64,000 bases of DNA from JAJEBT01 sp965221485. GTDB taxonomy: Bacteria; Pseudomonadota; Alphaproteobacteria; MPNO01; UBA830. The notes under the pieces were generated by a model. That model made no database searches, was not told the DNA's origin, and saw only the letters and a list, made by a program, of their open reading frames with translations. Shown one piece after another: positions 26,616 to 34,810 of this stretch. The translations under genes and the position numbers were made by a program. Where the stretch lies: NCBI GenBank assembly GCA_965221485.1, contig OZ244893.1, positions 2,790,001 through 2,854,000 of the forward strand, written 5' to 3'. Each line of letters starts with the position of its first letter. Position 1 is the first letter of the stretch.

Positions 26616-27987
26616 GCGATTTGGGACGGTCATTGAACGTAGTCCCTACCTGATCGAGGATCCGCTGGTCAAATTGCAGTACGTGCCGAAGGGACAGAAT
26701 ATCGTATTTGGTCGTGCGCTTCAAAATGAGGATTATAGTAACCTGATTTATATCGGAAAGATTTTAGAGTCAACCAAAGGTAAGAGCTATCTGGGTGTCG
26801 ATGCTTGGCTAGACACGACGTTTCCGCATGTGATTTACATTACCGGTACGCGCGGCAGTGGAAAAAGCTTTGACCTCGGCGTTCTAGTGGAAGGGATTTC
26901 CAAGCTGCAATCAAAATCACCCATTCAAAACTATGTAAAGCCGATTACGTCGATTGTGATCGATACGCAAAGCCAGTTTTGGACTCTGGGCTATGCACCG
27001 CGTCCCACAGTTCCTGCAAATAGAGCGCAATTGGAAGAACTCACCCGCTGGAATATCGCACCTACTAGTTTAGTAGAGACAAGAGTGTATACGCCACCTG
27101 GGGCAACCACTTTCCTCGGTAACGAGCAAACCCTTCAGATTAGGCCGAGAGATGTACGCGCCGAAGAATGGTGCGCGTTGCTCGGTCAAGAGGTTTACAG
27201 CCCTCAAGGACATATTGTTTCGGCCACGCTGGAGAGCCTTGGAGAGGCAGATTTCGAATTATCTGACATGCTCACATTCATTGCAGACGATGGAAACTGG
27301 CCGACCGTTGCAGAATCTTCGCGAAACGCCATTTCCTACAAGCTTGACGACTACCGCCGGACGAACTTGTTCTCGTCAACCGGGTTGAGGGTAAAAGACT
27401 TTCTGAAAGACGGGATTTGTAACATACTGTCATTACGGGAGTTGCGAAATGAGGACAAGTCCCTTATAACGGCTGTGATCGCGCGAAATCTGTTTGATAT
27501 TCTTGGCAAGCACCACAACCAGCAAAAGACGGCGAGTTTCTTCGGAAAGCAAGTTGATGACGATGGAACGCCAGATCGGGTCTGGCTGGTCATCGATGAA
27601 GCGCATGTTGTGGCACCAAGCGGAGAAATCTCGGCGGCGCGCAGTGCACTCGTTGAGTATGTGAAGCGAGGTCGGGATGCTGGCTTGTCACTAGTTTTAG
27701 CAACACAGCAGCCGTCGGCTCTAGATGATCGAATACTAAGTCAAGTGAACGTGACCTTCAGTCATCGCCTGAGCTTCCAGAGCGACATCAATGCTGCCGT
27801 AAATCGGATCCCGACGAAGTCGGTGCGAAGTATGAAGTTCTCCGGAACAAGTCTGAACGATTTCGGGGACATGGTGCGGGTGCTGGATGCTGGTCAGTGT
27901 TTTCTCGGTGATCAGGCGAGCGGCCGCACGGTCCTCGTCCAAATGCGCCCGAGGGTGAGTGCACATGGCGGCTACAGCCCATTCTGA
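26590..27987 (+). CDS. HerA-like (FtsK/HerA superfamily) ATPase
   Basis: 465 residues. Walker A GTRGSGKSFDLGVLVEG starts at residue 86, Walker B RVWLVIDEAHVVAP lies near 330, and the motif LATQQPSALDDRILSQ follows it, as in HerA hexameric DNA translocases. The N-terminal barrel-like region (NLIYIGKILES) is also typical. Such ATPases pump along DNA and often pair with nucleases such as NurA, SIR2 or DUF4297 proteins in defence. Here the likely nuclease partner is the PLD protein two genes downstream. The start codon lies inside the preceding gene, suggesting tight coupling. Confidence 0.8.
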   Translation: MSFSKSSAERFGTVIERSPYLIEDPLVKLQYVPKGQNIVFGRALQNEDYSNLIYIGKILESTKGKSYLGVDAWLDTTFPHVIYITGTRGSGKSFDLGVLVEGISKLQSKSPIQNYVKPITSIVIDTQSQFWTLGYAPRPTVPANRAQLEELTRWNIAPTSLVETRVYTPPGATTFLGNEQTLQIRPRDVRAEEWCALLGQEVYSPQGHIVSATLESLGEADFELSDMLTFIADDGNWPTVAESSRNAISYKLDDYRRTNLFSSTGLRVKDFLKDGICNILSLRELRNEDKSLITAVIARNLFDILGKHHNQQKTASFFGKQVDDDGTPDRVWLVIDEAHVVAPSGEISAARSALVEYVKRGRDAGLSLVLATQQPSALDDRILSQVNVTFSHRLSFQSDINAAVNRIPTKSVRSMKFSGTSLNDFGDMVRVLDAGQCFLGDQASGRTVLVQMRPRVSAHGGYSPF

Positions 27988-29179
27988 CCCCTATGCCATT
28001 TTCTTGAGGAAGGTCGGCTATTCAGTAGGGCTGGAGTTCACCGGCAAACGTGTCGAGGGATTGGTTGCACGGTATCTGCAGAATCGAGATCTGACCGTGG
28101 GTGGTTGGAACGAAATAGTGACAGGCAGAATAGAGGATGGGAATTGGGGGCGAGACAAGAGCGCGAAAAAGCACATCGCCGACTTTCTTCATTCATTACG
28201 AATGATTCAATGGACGGCCGGCGATGTCCTCGTGCTTGAGAACCTTGATGCGATGGCAATCACTACCAGCATTTTGAAGAACAAAGCCGACCAGGACGCC
28301 GCGCGAAACTTTCTCCTGCTTTGGAGCATTCTTGTAAACGATGGCGAGATTTTCGTGAATTCACTGTTGGCGGGTTTTCAGAAACAGAGGATCAAAGATA
28401 CTCTGCGTGCAGTGATACTCCAAAAGCGTAGCGATCTTTTGACGCTGATGGCCAACAAGGCTTCTCCTAGTCGAATCAACCGAGCGATCACGATCGAACG
28501 CCAGGAAAAAAACAGAGGCGGTGCCGGAGCGGGCTGGTCTGTATCCTCGCTCAGGCGTACAGAGCCGTTGCAGGCCGGTCTCGGATCGGAGCGCATAGCC
28601 AACGATAGCGAGAGAATCGAGTTTTCCGACGACTATTTCCGCAAAGTGCCGCCGCGACGCCGGGACTGGGCCTTCTCACTCGGCCTATGGGACAGTGACC
28701 AAGGCGTGCTGAGCCGGCTTGGTCACAAGTTTATCGATAGGCTTCGGGAAACAAATTATGTCGATGCACGTGACCGATTTATCTTCTGGCCAATGGACTA
28801 TGAGTTGGTACGCTCCGGCTTTCGGCCGGACCTCTTTGGGGAAGGGACGAGAAGCTTATGGACGAGTCTTATCGATTTCGGGAGCGCGTATGCTGATCTT
28901 CAGGTGAAGGCTCCCTCTAAGGGAGACGAAGATGCGGCTCACTCTCTGGTCGGTGAGATGATGACGGTGTTTCAAAGCCTACATACCCGCAAGGGCATGC
29001 TGCGTCGCGAACTGCCGATTACGGTCGCTTATCCTGCAGCAGTCGCGGTTGCCTGTGCGACGGAGATGCCGGTGCTTGATCTTCCGACGGTAGTTAAAAG
29101 GGAACAGAAAGGGGAGGAACGCCGGTTAATTCTCAGGAGATCTAGAAACACGGGCGCCCTACTAAGCGTGAAGACATAG
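27965..29179 (+). CDS. Unknown protein of the five-gene operon
   Basis: About 404 residues from the ATG at 27965, preceded by GAGGGTGAG; a GTG at 27959 is also possible. I recognise no catalytic motif. The N-terminal part is mostly helical (WNEIVTGRIEDGNWGRD; HIADFLHSLRMIQW), perhaps a winged-helix fold. The middle is basic (SPSRINRAITIERQEKNRGG). A C-terminal region around FSLGLWDSDQGVLSRLGHKF follows. It overlaps the HerA-like gene by 23 bp and precedes the PLD gene by 2 bp, so it is an integral member of the system and might be an adaptor or specificity protein. Confidence 0.6.
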   Translation: MAATAHSDPYAIFLRKVGYSVGLEFTGKRVEGLVARYLQNRDLTVGGWNEIVTGRIEDGNWGRDKSAKKHIADFLHSLRMIQWTAGDVLVLENLDAMAITTSILKNKADQDAARNFLLLWSILVNDGEIFVNSLLAGFQKQRIKDTLRAVILQKRSDLLTLMANKASPSRINRAITIERQEKNRGGAGAGWSVSSLRRTEPLQAGLGSERIANDSERIEFSDDYFRKVPPRRRDWAFSLGLWDSDQGVLSRLGHKFIDRLRETNYVDARDRFIFWPMDYELVRSGFRPDLFGEGTRSLWTSLIDFGSAYADLQVKAPSKGDEDAAHSLVGEMMTVFQSLHTRKGMLRRELPITVAYPAAVAVACATEMPVLDLPTVVKREQKGEERRLILRRSRNTGALLSVKT

Positions 29180-29181
29180 CC

Positions 29182-30135
29182 ATGTCGGTTTTCCTATTGC
29201 CTGAGTTTATCGCCGACCTGCAGGACCATAACGACCCACATTTTGCACGGCGGGTCTTGCAGAAAACGATCCGCCCGGACGGGACGTTTCGCGAAGATTC
29301 AGACGATCATCCCTACCGCGGGATCAGAAACGCATGGATCCGCTACGTAAGTCGACGGCGCACTGCCTACCGTGTGATCTTCCTACGCCATGGGTCCGAC
29401 ACGTATTTGTTTCGCGCAGGGGAACACAGTGTTGAGGATCGACTGGCCGCGCCTCGCGACGGGGCGGTCCACCTCGCGCTTCCAGTATCGGAGGCCGGTC
29501 CAAGCTTGGCTGCGGTGCGCAGCTCGCTTCGTAATCAAGAAAGACCGCAAGTGGTTGATCCACCGGCAAATCGATTCAAGCGAAATTTACCGTTTGAGCA
29601 GATTCGTCGTGAAATCTTTGCTCGAAGGAACCTGCCACACCGAGACATCTGGCTAGTGGCGCCATTTGTGAGTGACGGTCTCTTCGCTCCGACAGCGCAG
29701 TTTGGCAAACTCCTAATTGATCAGGTGGAAGATGGGGCGAGTGTCGCCCTTTTTACCGCCCCGCCGAAGGACCAAAATATCCAATGGATGGAAAAGCTGG
29801 ACGAACGCGGAGTCAACATATTTGTATATCCAAGACTTCATACCAAGTTGTACTGCTTTGTCTTCGACGAAAACCGCCGCTATGAGCCAGGTCTGCATGA
29901 TGGAAATCGGTATTCTTCATTGATCCTCGTTGGGTCTGCAAACCTGACTTTGGCCGGAATGGCGCTCGGTGAATCTCCGTGCAATGAAGAGTTGTGTTAC
30001 ACGGTTAGGGAGGATGAGCTAGGCTTTGTGGAGGAGTATGTCGCGGAACTGATGATGCACGGGTATGAATTGCGGGACGTGCGCCGATTCCTAGCGCGCG
30101 GACAGGGGCAAAAACTGGAGAGCAGAAAATGGTAA
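29182..30135 (+). CDS. Phospholipase D-like (HKD) nuclease
   Basis: 317 residues. One HKD-type site is visible: His220 and Lys222 in RLHTKLYCFVFD, followed by LVGSANLTLAGMA, with an acidic stretch near the end. Single-HKD proteins work as dimers. Upstream, DIWLVAPFVSDGLF is the usual lead-in of PLD-like nucleases. The N-terminal 90 residues (RGIRNAWIRYVSRRRTAYRV) are positively charged and may bind nucleic acid. It is distinct from the DISARM DrmC-like PLD protein near the right end of the window. In this operon it is the obvious effector, to be driven or gated by the neighbouring ATPases. Confidence 0.75.
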   Translation: MSVFLLPEFIADLQDHNDPHFARRVLQKTIRPDGTFREDSDDHPYRGIRNAWIRYVSRRRTAYRVIFLRHGSDTYLFRAGEHSVEDRLAAPRDGAVHLALPVSEAGPSLAAVRSSLRNQERPQVVDPPANRFKRNLPFEQIRREIFARRNLPHRDIWLVAPFVSDGLFAPTAQFGKLLIDQVEDGASVALFTAPPKDQNIQWMEKLDERGVNIFVYPRLHTKLYCFVFDENRRYEPGLHDGNRYSSLILVGSANLTLAGMALGESPCNEELCYTVREDELGFVEEYVAELMMHGYELRDVRRFLARGQGQKLESRKW

Positions 30136-31298
30136 TGTTGCCATCTGATTACTACAAGAGCGCTAACCTGAACGGTAATCCGTTCCGCTCCACTGCGAAT
30201 TTTGCCGCAGATCCTCGGGCAAGTATATGGGTGGGCTACGAACGACAGAAAAAGCAGCTCGATAAGTACTTGCAGCGTTCTCTCGCTGACCAAGTGGGAA
30301 ATGCGAATTTTCTGATGCTATATGGCTACTACGGCACAGGGAAATCTCACGCTCTTCTCTGGGCCCAACATAAGATTTTGCATGACAAAAAGGAGGAATA
30401 TGATTCGGTCTGTTATTTTGTCCCGACTCTGCGCAAAGACAAAGGTAAGCTTACGTTTGCAGGAGCATTTCTCGACGATATCGTTTCTAAGTCCGATTTA
30501 CTATCGAATGTACAAGAATTTCATAATTTTCTGATGGCATGTATTGCTGACTGTCGGAGCGCGCGCGGGTTTGGAACCGAAGTCTCACCGGAAAAGATCA
30601 TCGAAACACTGATACCGCAAGTCGAACTTAATAATTTCGCAAAACAGATATACCATTGCCAAAAGAAAGATGACTTTCTTGGTTTGATTGCGCCCAAAGC
30701 GCTCTCTGATTATCAGGCTATGATAATTTTCACGCGACTTGTTAACCTCTTTGTCCACGAAATGGAAATTTCGGATTCCAACAAAAAGCGGTTCAAGAAG
30801 GGTGGGTACCTATTTATCGATGAACTGGATGACCTCGACCGCTCCAGTGTCAAGGAAGCACGTGAGGTCAACGATATTCTTAGGCATATCTACGATAGTT
30901 GCCCTAACTGCTTCTGTCTTGTTATTGCACTAACTGCGGAAATTTCGCAGCTTCCTGTTCTGTTTTTCGACTATATTCTGAGCCGAATTCATCGCCAGAT
31001 TGAACTAGTAGGTCTAGATAAAGATGATGCGATTATGTTCGTCCGCGAAATATTGAATAGCAATAGAGTGGATGAAAGCGAAAAATTGGAATTTTTTCCC
31101 TTTGAGAGAGGGGCAATTGACGCGATCGCTTCACAGCTTACTGAGATCACCCCACGGAAGATCGTCACTAGTATGCAGCAAGTTATTGAGGAAGTCCGCT
31201 TGGCGGGTCACGATCCGGCGAATGGTCCAGTGTCAATCGAATTTCTGGACGACAATGAGATTGTGGAAGAGGTTCTCGGCGAAGGTGGGTTAGCATAA
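30129..31298 (+). CDS. P-loop ATPase (AAA/STAND-like) of the five-gene operon
   Basis: 389 residues. Walker A LYGYYGTGKSHALL lies near 66-73 and Walker B YLFIDELDDLD near 228, followed by a sensor-like CLVIALTAEI and DYILSRIHRQIEL. The N-terminal lead-in (NPFRSTANFAADPRASIWVG) and the C-terminal helical domain recall ORC/Cdc6- or BREX-type ATPases. The start overlaps the PLD gene by 7 bp, or is adjacent if the ATG at 30135 is used. It is the last gene before the conjugation module. A regulatory or loading role is inferred only from its neighbours. Confidence 0.65.
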   Translation: MVMLPSDYYKSANLNGNPFRSTANFAADPRASIWVGYERQKKQLDKYLQRSLADQVGNANFLMLYGYYGTGKSHALLWAQHKILHDKKEEYDSVCYFVPTLRKDKGKLTFAGAFLDDIVSKSDLLSNVQEFHNFLMACIADCRSARGFGTEVSPEKIIETLIPQVELNNFAKQIYHCQKKDDFLGLIAPKALSDYQAMIIFTRLVNLFVHEMEISDSNKKRFKKGGYLFIDELDDLDRSSVKEAREVNDILRHIYDSCPNCFCLVIALTAEISQLPVLFFDYILSRIHRQIELVGLDKDDAIMFVREILNSNRVDESEKLEFFPFERGAIDAIASQLTEITPRKIVTSMQQVIEEVRLAGHDPANGPVSIEFLDDNEIVEEVLGEGGLA

Positions 31299-31369
31299 GC
31301 CGGTCACGAAGGGTCGACACTTCCATGTCCACTATCTGGCCATTTTTGGGATGTCCGTTTTTCTTGAAT

Positions 31370-32074
31370 CTACATCCGCCTTAGCACCCAAACCACCTTT
31401 CCGACGACATGTACATCGTCAGCAAGGCACGTATAGGGCTCGTAATCCGGGTTGGCTGACACCAGCCGAACCCGAGCCGACTCGTCACCGTTTCCGGGCA
31501 GCGGCTGCACCCGTTTCACCACAAGGCCGATCCCGTCCCACAGGACAAACATCTCACCGGTCACCAGCGTTCGCTTTGACAGATCGACCATGAGCCGGTC
31601 GCCGGCTCCCATCTCGGGCTCCATCGAATCCCCCTTGACCAGGAGAATGCGGAGGCTCCCGGGACTGGCATGGGCTTCATCCCGGATCATTCCTTCGGGC
31701 AGGAACCAGCGCGCCTTCTCGGTAACGAACTCGCCAGCGATCGCACCGGGTCCGGCGGAAGCCTCAACATCAACCTCGGTGACGGGGCTGAGCGGAACCG
31801 GCCCCAGGTCCATCTCCGGGCGCCGCGGCTTCTTCGCTCCGGTCCGTCTTTGCCGGGGCGGGCGCTCCGCATGGTGCAACTCCTCAGCCTTGCAGCCGAG
31901 CAGTTCGGAGAGTTTCTCCGCATCCTGGTAGCTCAGCACCTTGGGTACGCCGCGCTTCAGGAACTGGTGCATGTAGCTCGGGTTGCGGCCGATTGCGACC
32001 GCAGCCTCGTGCATGTTCATGCCGCGCTGCCAAAGAAGCTGAAAGATTTTTTCTCGTATCGGGTCGCGTTCCAT
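31370..32074 (-). CDS. S24/LexA-like transcriptional repressor
   Basis: 234 residues. An N-terminal helix-turn-helix (MNMHEAAVAIGRNPSYMHQF) is followed by a proline- and arginine-rich linker and a peptidase S24 domain with the nucleophile Ser in VKGDSMEPEMG and the general-base Lys in LVVKRVQP. Proteins of this type cleave themselves when activated RecA is present, which links ICE transfer to DNA damage. It is transcribed away from the tra operon, with the shared control region at 32075-32165. It should be the master repressor of transfer. Confidence 0.85.
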   Translation of the reverse strand: MERDPIREKIFQLLWQRGMNMHEAAVAIGRNPSYMHQFLKRGVPKVLSYQDAEKLSELLGCKAEELHHAERPPRQRRTGAKKPRRPEMDLGPVPLSPVTEVDVEASAGPGAIAGEFVTEKARWFLPEGMIRDEAHASPGSLRILLVKGDSMEPEMGAGDRLMVDLSKRTLVTGEMFVLWDGIGLVVKRVQPLPGNGDESARVRLVSANPDYEPYTCLADDVHVVGKVVWVLRRM

Positions 32075-32104
32075 CGCTGCACCTCGCGGGTTTGACCGGA
32101 AATA

Positions 32105-32118
32105 TAGCGTATTCGCTA
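32105..32118. promoter_or_regulatory. Putative operator for the S24 repressor
   Basis: TAGCG, 4 bp, CGCTA is a perfect inverted repeat in the 91-bp gap between the repressor and the divergent tra operon. Its position near the start sites of both transcripts suits a repressor that controls itself and transfer. Confidence 0.45.
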
Positions 32119-32128
32119 AATAATGCTG

Positions 32129-32157
32129 TTGTCAACCATTTTTGTTGCTTTTATGTT
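32129..32157 (+). promoter_or_regulatory. Predicted promoter of the tra operon
   Basis: TTGTCA (32129-32134), 17 bp, TATGTT (32152-32157). The start site would fall almost on the ATG at 32166, which has no ribosome site, so the first gene may be read from a leaderless mRNA. Confidence 0.35.
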
Positions 32158-32165
32158 CCCTTCCT

Positions 32166-32840
32166 ATGAACGGACTGGAACAGCATCTTCACAACGCCGT
32201 CCACGCCTACATGGCGCGCAACGGCATGGCCGCGACCCGTCTCGGCATGACGGCGCTCGGCGATCCCACCTTCGTCCACCGGTTGCTTCGAGGGCGAGTC
32301 CCGCGCCTCGACACTGCCGACCGGCTGCTCGTCTTCATGGGAGAGGAGCCGGTGGGCCCGGCATTCCGGCGCGAGGTCGAGGCCTTCATCGCGACCACCG
32401 GCACCAAACCTTACGTGCTGGGCCTCGACGCGACGGGAGACCCCTCCTTTGTGAGGAAGCTGCGCCAGGGCGTTTCGCCCCGGCTCGCCACTGCGGACCG
32501 GGTGCGGACCTGGATGAACACCCACGCATCTGATGCCGACCAAATTGCGATCAGGCGATCACTGACAGGCGGAGCGGATGCTGCCGCCATGACTGACCCT
32601 CGAGGAGAGACTTGCATGACTGAAGACACATTTCTCTATATGAGCACGCGCGAGGTTGCCGCCTTTCTGGGACTCAGCCCGCGCACGCTCGACCGTTACC
32701 GGGTGACCGGCGACGGTCCGCCCTTTCACCGCTTCGGCAACCGGGTGCGCTATACGCGTGCCGATGTCGTCGCGTGGGCCGAGGCACGACGCTTTCTCTC
32801 CACATCCGATGACGGTTCGGCCCGGGAGGCGCTTCGATGA
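32166..32840 (+). CDS. ICE regulator: duplicated N-terminal region plus MerR/AlpA-type helix-turn-helix
   Basis: 224 residues. The N-terminal part is a tandem repeat of about 45 residues; TALGDPTFVHRLLRG and DATGDPSFVRKLRQG are the matching cores. From about residue 151 there is a complete AlpA/excisionase-type DNA-binding domain (MSTREVAAFLGLSPRTLDRY; FHRFGNRVRYTRADV). An internal ATG at 32616 is preceded by GAGGAGAGA and would give the DNA-binding domain alone, about 74 residues, so two products are plausible. It is the first gene of the tra operon and overlaps the pilin gene (ATGA). The role as activator or excisionase-like factor is inferred. Confidence 0.7.
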   Translation: MNGLEQHLHNAVHAYMARNGMAATRLGMTALGDPTFVHRLLRGRVPRLDTADRLLVFMGEEPVGPAFRREVEAFIATTGTKPYVLGLDATGDPSFVRKLRQGVSPRLATADRVRTWMNTHASDADQIAIRRSLTGGADAAAMTDPRGETCMTEDTFLYMSTREVAAFLGLSPRTLDRYRVTGDGPPFHRFGNRVRYTRADVVAWAEARRFLSTSDDGSAREALR

Positions 32841-33187
32841 GCGCCCGCGCCGAATTCAGGATCCGTCTGGCCAAGCTCGTCGGACCCGCCCGGACCACCC
32901 TTTCCTCTGTGGCGCCCGCGGCGCTTCCGGTTCTCGCCCTTCTGTTTGGGGCCGATGCCGCCTGGGCGACCTCGGATACCACCTTCGATGCGCCGTTGCA
33001 GACGGTGACAGACATGGTGTCCGGCACCGGCGGGCAGCTTGCAGCCGCGCTCGCGGTGGGGGCTGCCCTTGTCGGTTCGGTGCTTCGCTTCAACGCCATG
33101 CAGATCATGGGCGCGGTCGGCGTAGGCGTTGCCGCTGGTGCAGGCACGGGCATCGTCACCGGCCTCGTCGGCACGGCGATCGTGTGA
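32837..33187 (+). CDS. traA: Conjugative pilin, TraA/VirB2-like
   Basis: 116 residues. A long leader ends at DAAWA, a good signal peptidase site near residue 45. Two hydrophobic helices follow (AAALAVGAALVGSVLRF; IMGAVGVGVAAGAGTGIVTG), as in VirB2/TrbC pilins that polymerise into the conjugative pilus. Small size, position directly before traL and overlap with the regulator gene support the call. F-plasmid TraA is shorter and sequence similarity is low, so the name reflects role and position. Confidence 0.75.
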   Translation: MSARAEFRIRLAKLVGPARTTLSSVAPAALPVLALLFGADAAWATSDTTFDAPLQTVTDMVSGTGGQLAAALAVGAALVGSVLRFNAMQIMGAVGVGVAAGAGTGIVTGLVGTAIV

Positions 33188-33199
33188 TGGAGACGCACG

Positions 33200-33493
33200 A
33201 TGGCCGATCTCTCCCGCCATGCCATTCCGGCGCGGCTCGACGACCCGGAACGCTGGCTGTTCTGGACCCTCGACGAGGCGGCGGTGCTGCTGGGCCCGGT
33301 GGTGATCGGGCTTGCAGCCAACGCCTTCCTCACGGGATTGCTGGCCGGTCTCGGCGGCTGGGCGCTTCTGCGCCGGGCCAAGCGGGGCGCCGGGGGTCCT
33401 GTGGCCGTGGCCGCGATCTACTGGTTCCTGCCCGGGTTCGTTCTCAACCTGAAGGGTGCACCGCCTTCGTGCCTGCGCCGCTTCATCGGATAA
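33200..33493 (+). CDS. traL: Type IV secretion protein TraL
   Basis: 97 residues, the normal size. It has the family's N-terminal IPARLDDPERWLFWTLDEA and a hydrophobic pair of helices (VLLGPVVIGLAANAFLTGLL and a second near residue 70). TraL is a VirB3-like inner-membrane protein needed for pilus assembly. It follows traA by 12 bp. Confidence 0.85.
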   Translation: MADLSRHAIPARLDDPERWLFWTLDEAAVLLGPVVIGLAANAFLTGLLAGLGGWALLRRAKRGAGGPVAVAAIYWFLPGFVLNLKGAPPSCLRRFIG

Positions 33494-33503
33494 GGGCGGC
33501 GCC

Positions 33504-34052
33504 ATGAGACGGGACACGCTGGACGGCATGCGCCGCGGGATCCGCGATGGCCGGGCGGGGCTTGCGGTCCTGCTCGGGCTTTCGGTCGCAGCAAACCTTG
33601 CCCTCGCACTCGCTTCGGGCGAACGCACCACGGTGCTGGTTCCAGCCTCCGGCGGCACTCCCTGGGAGATCGGGGAAGGTCATGTCGATCCCCGGTATCT
33701 CGAGGACATGGCACGGACGGCGGCAGCGACGCTCCTCACTTTGACCCCGGACAACGCCGCTGAAGCCAGGCGGGCGGCAGCGCGGATGAGCGATCCCGCC
33801 GCCCGGGGTGCGATAGCCGCCTGGGTGGCGGCAGAGGCCGAACGGCTGCGGCGGCGCGATCTCGTGACCGCGTTCTGGCCCGAACGTGTCCGGGCCGGCG
33901 ACGGCCTCACGGTCACCGTCGAGGGGGCGCTCGGAACCTGGATGGGGCGTGAGCCCTTGGGCCGGGAAGACCGGAGCTACCGGCTCGCCTTCCGCCTCGA
34001 TGGCGGGCGGCTCGGGCTTCTGAGATTCGAACAGTTGGAGGTGAAGGAATGA
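33504..34052 (+). CDS. traE: Type IV secretion protein TraE (VirB8-like)
   Basis: 182 residues. One N-terminal membrane helix (AGLAVLLGLSVAANLALAL) precedes a periplasmic domain with WEIGEGHVDPRYLEDMARTA, as in TraE. It forms part of the inner-membrane base of the channel. The ATG at 33504 puts the membrane helix close to the N-terminus; an in-frame upstream extension overlaps traL and is rejected. It ends in an ATGA overlap with traK. Confidence 0.85.
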   Translation: MRRDTLDGMRRGIRDGRAGLAVLLGLSVAANLALALASGERTTVLVPASGGTPWEIGEGHVDPRYLEDMARTAAATLLTLTPDNAAEARRAAARMSDPAARGAIAAWVAAEAERLRRRDLVTAFWPERVRAGDGLTVTVEGALGTWMGREPLGREDRSYRLAFRLDGGRLGLLRFEQLEVKE

Positions 34053-34810
34053 CACGGAATTCACGGAGCGCGCGGCTGCAGCGGACTGCTGCGGCCCTGG
34101 CAGTAGCGGGAGCACTTCTCACGGTTGCCGCAGCACCGGCGGGAGCGCTGGAAATTCTCTATGCCGCGGACCATGCGGAATTGACTGCGGAGGTCTCGGG
34201 GGCGGACGTCAACCGGATTGCGCTGGAGGACGACCGGATTGCCCGGGTGGTGCAGGCGCCGGGAGGCTTCCGGACGGAGCATGATCCGGTCAGCGGCGAT
34301 CTCTGGCTTCTGCCCTCGGACGTGGGTCCGGACGGCGGCTCCGGTGACAGGAGTGACGGGCTCTTCATCGGGACCGAGAAGGGATTTACCTACCGCCTTA
34401 CGCTCAGGGTCGCGGACCGGGCGCCGGCGCAGATCCTGATCCGCAATCCCGCCATCAAAGCAAACAACGGTGAAGTCGACCAGGCAGACAGCCGCGTCGG
34501 CCATCTGGTGGATCTCGTCCGCGCGATGGCGATGCGCGAACCCCTTGCCGGCTATCGGATCAACGCGGCCCACGCGAACCCCGACCCCGTCCCCGGCGAC
34601 ATGACGGTCCTCGAAATCTGGCAGGGCCGAAGCTTCACGGGACGCCTCCTTTCTCTCCGGCCTGAGCTGGACGCGGACGCGGTTCGGGCCCGGCTATCGC
34701 GGCTGGCAGCGCTCTGGATGGCGCCGGCGGATGCGGACGGCGGGCGTCTCGCCGTTGCCGTCGAGCGTGCGGCCGGAACCGAAACCGGTGACGCGGGAGC
34801 GGTGCAATGA
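34049..34810 (+). CDS. traK: Type IV secretion protein TraK
   Basis: 253 residues with a cleavable signal peptide ending near APAGA. The mature part (ISGADVNRIALEDDRI-like SGADVNRIALEDDRIARV; EKGFTYRLTLRVADRAPAQI) is typical of TraK, the secretin-like VirB9 counterpart that forms the outer-membrane core complex with TraV and TraB. It overlaps both neighbours by 4 bp. Confidence 0.85.
   Translation: MTRNSRSARLQRTAAALAVAGALLTVAAAPAGALEILYAADHAELTAEVSGADVNRIALEDDRIARVVQAPGGFRTEHDPVSGDLWLLPSDVGPDGGSGDRSDGLFIGTEKGFTYRLTLRVADRAPAQILIRNPAIKANNGEVDQADSRVGHLVDLVRAMAMREPLAGYRINAAHANPDPVPGDMTVLEIWQGRSFTGRLLSLRPELDADAVRARLSRLAALWMAPADADGGRLAVAVERAAGTETGDAGAVQ

Noticed and set aside
29182..31298. Assigning the PLD and ATPase genes to DISARM
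   Set aside because: The five-gene operon has no DrmA or DrmB; true DISARM genes are at the right end of the window.
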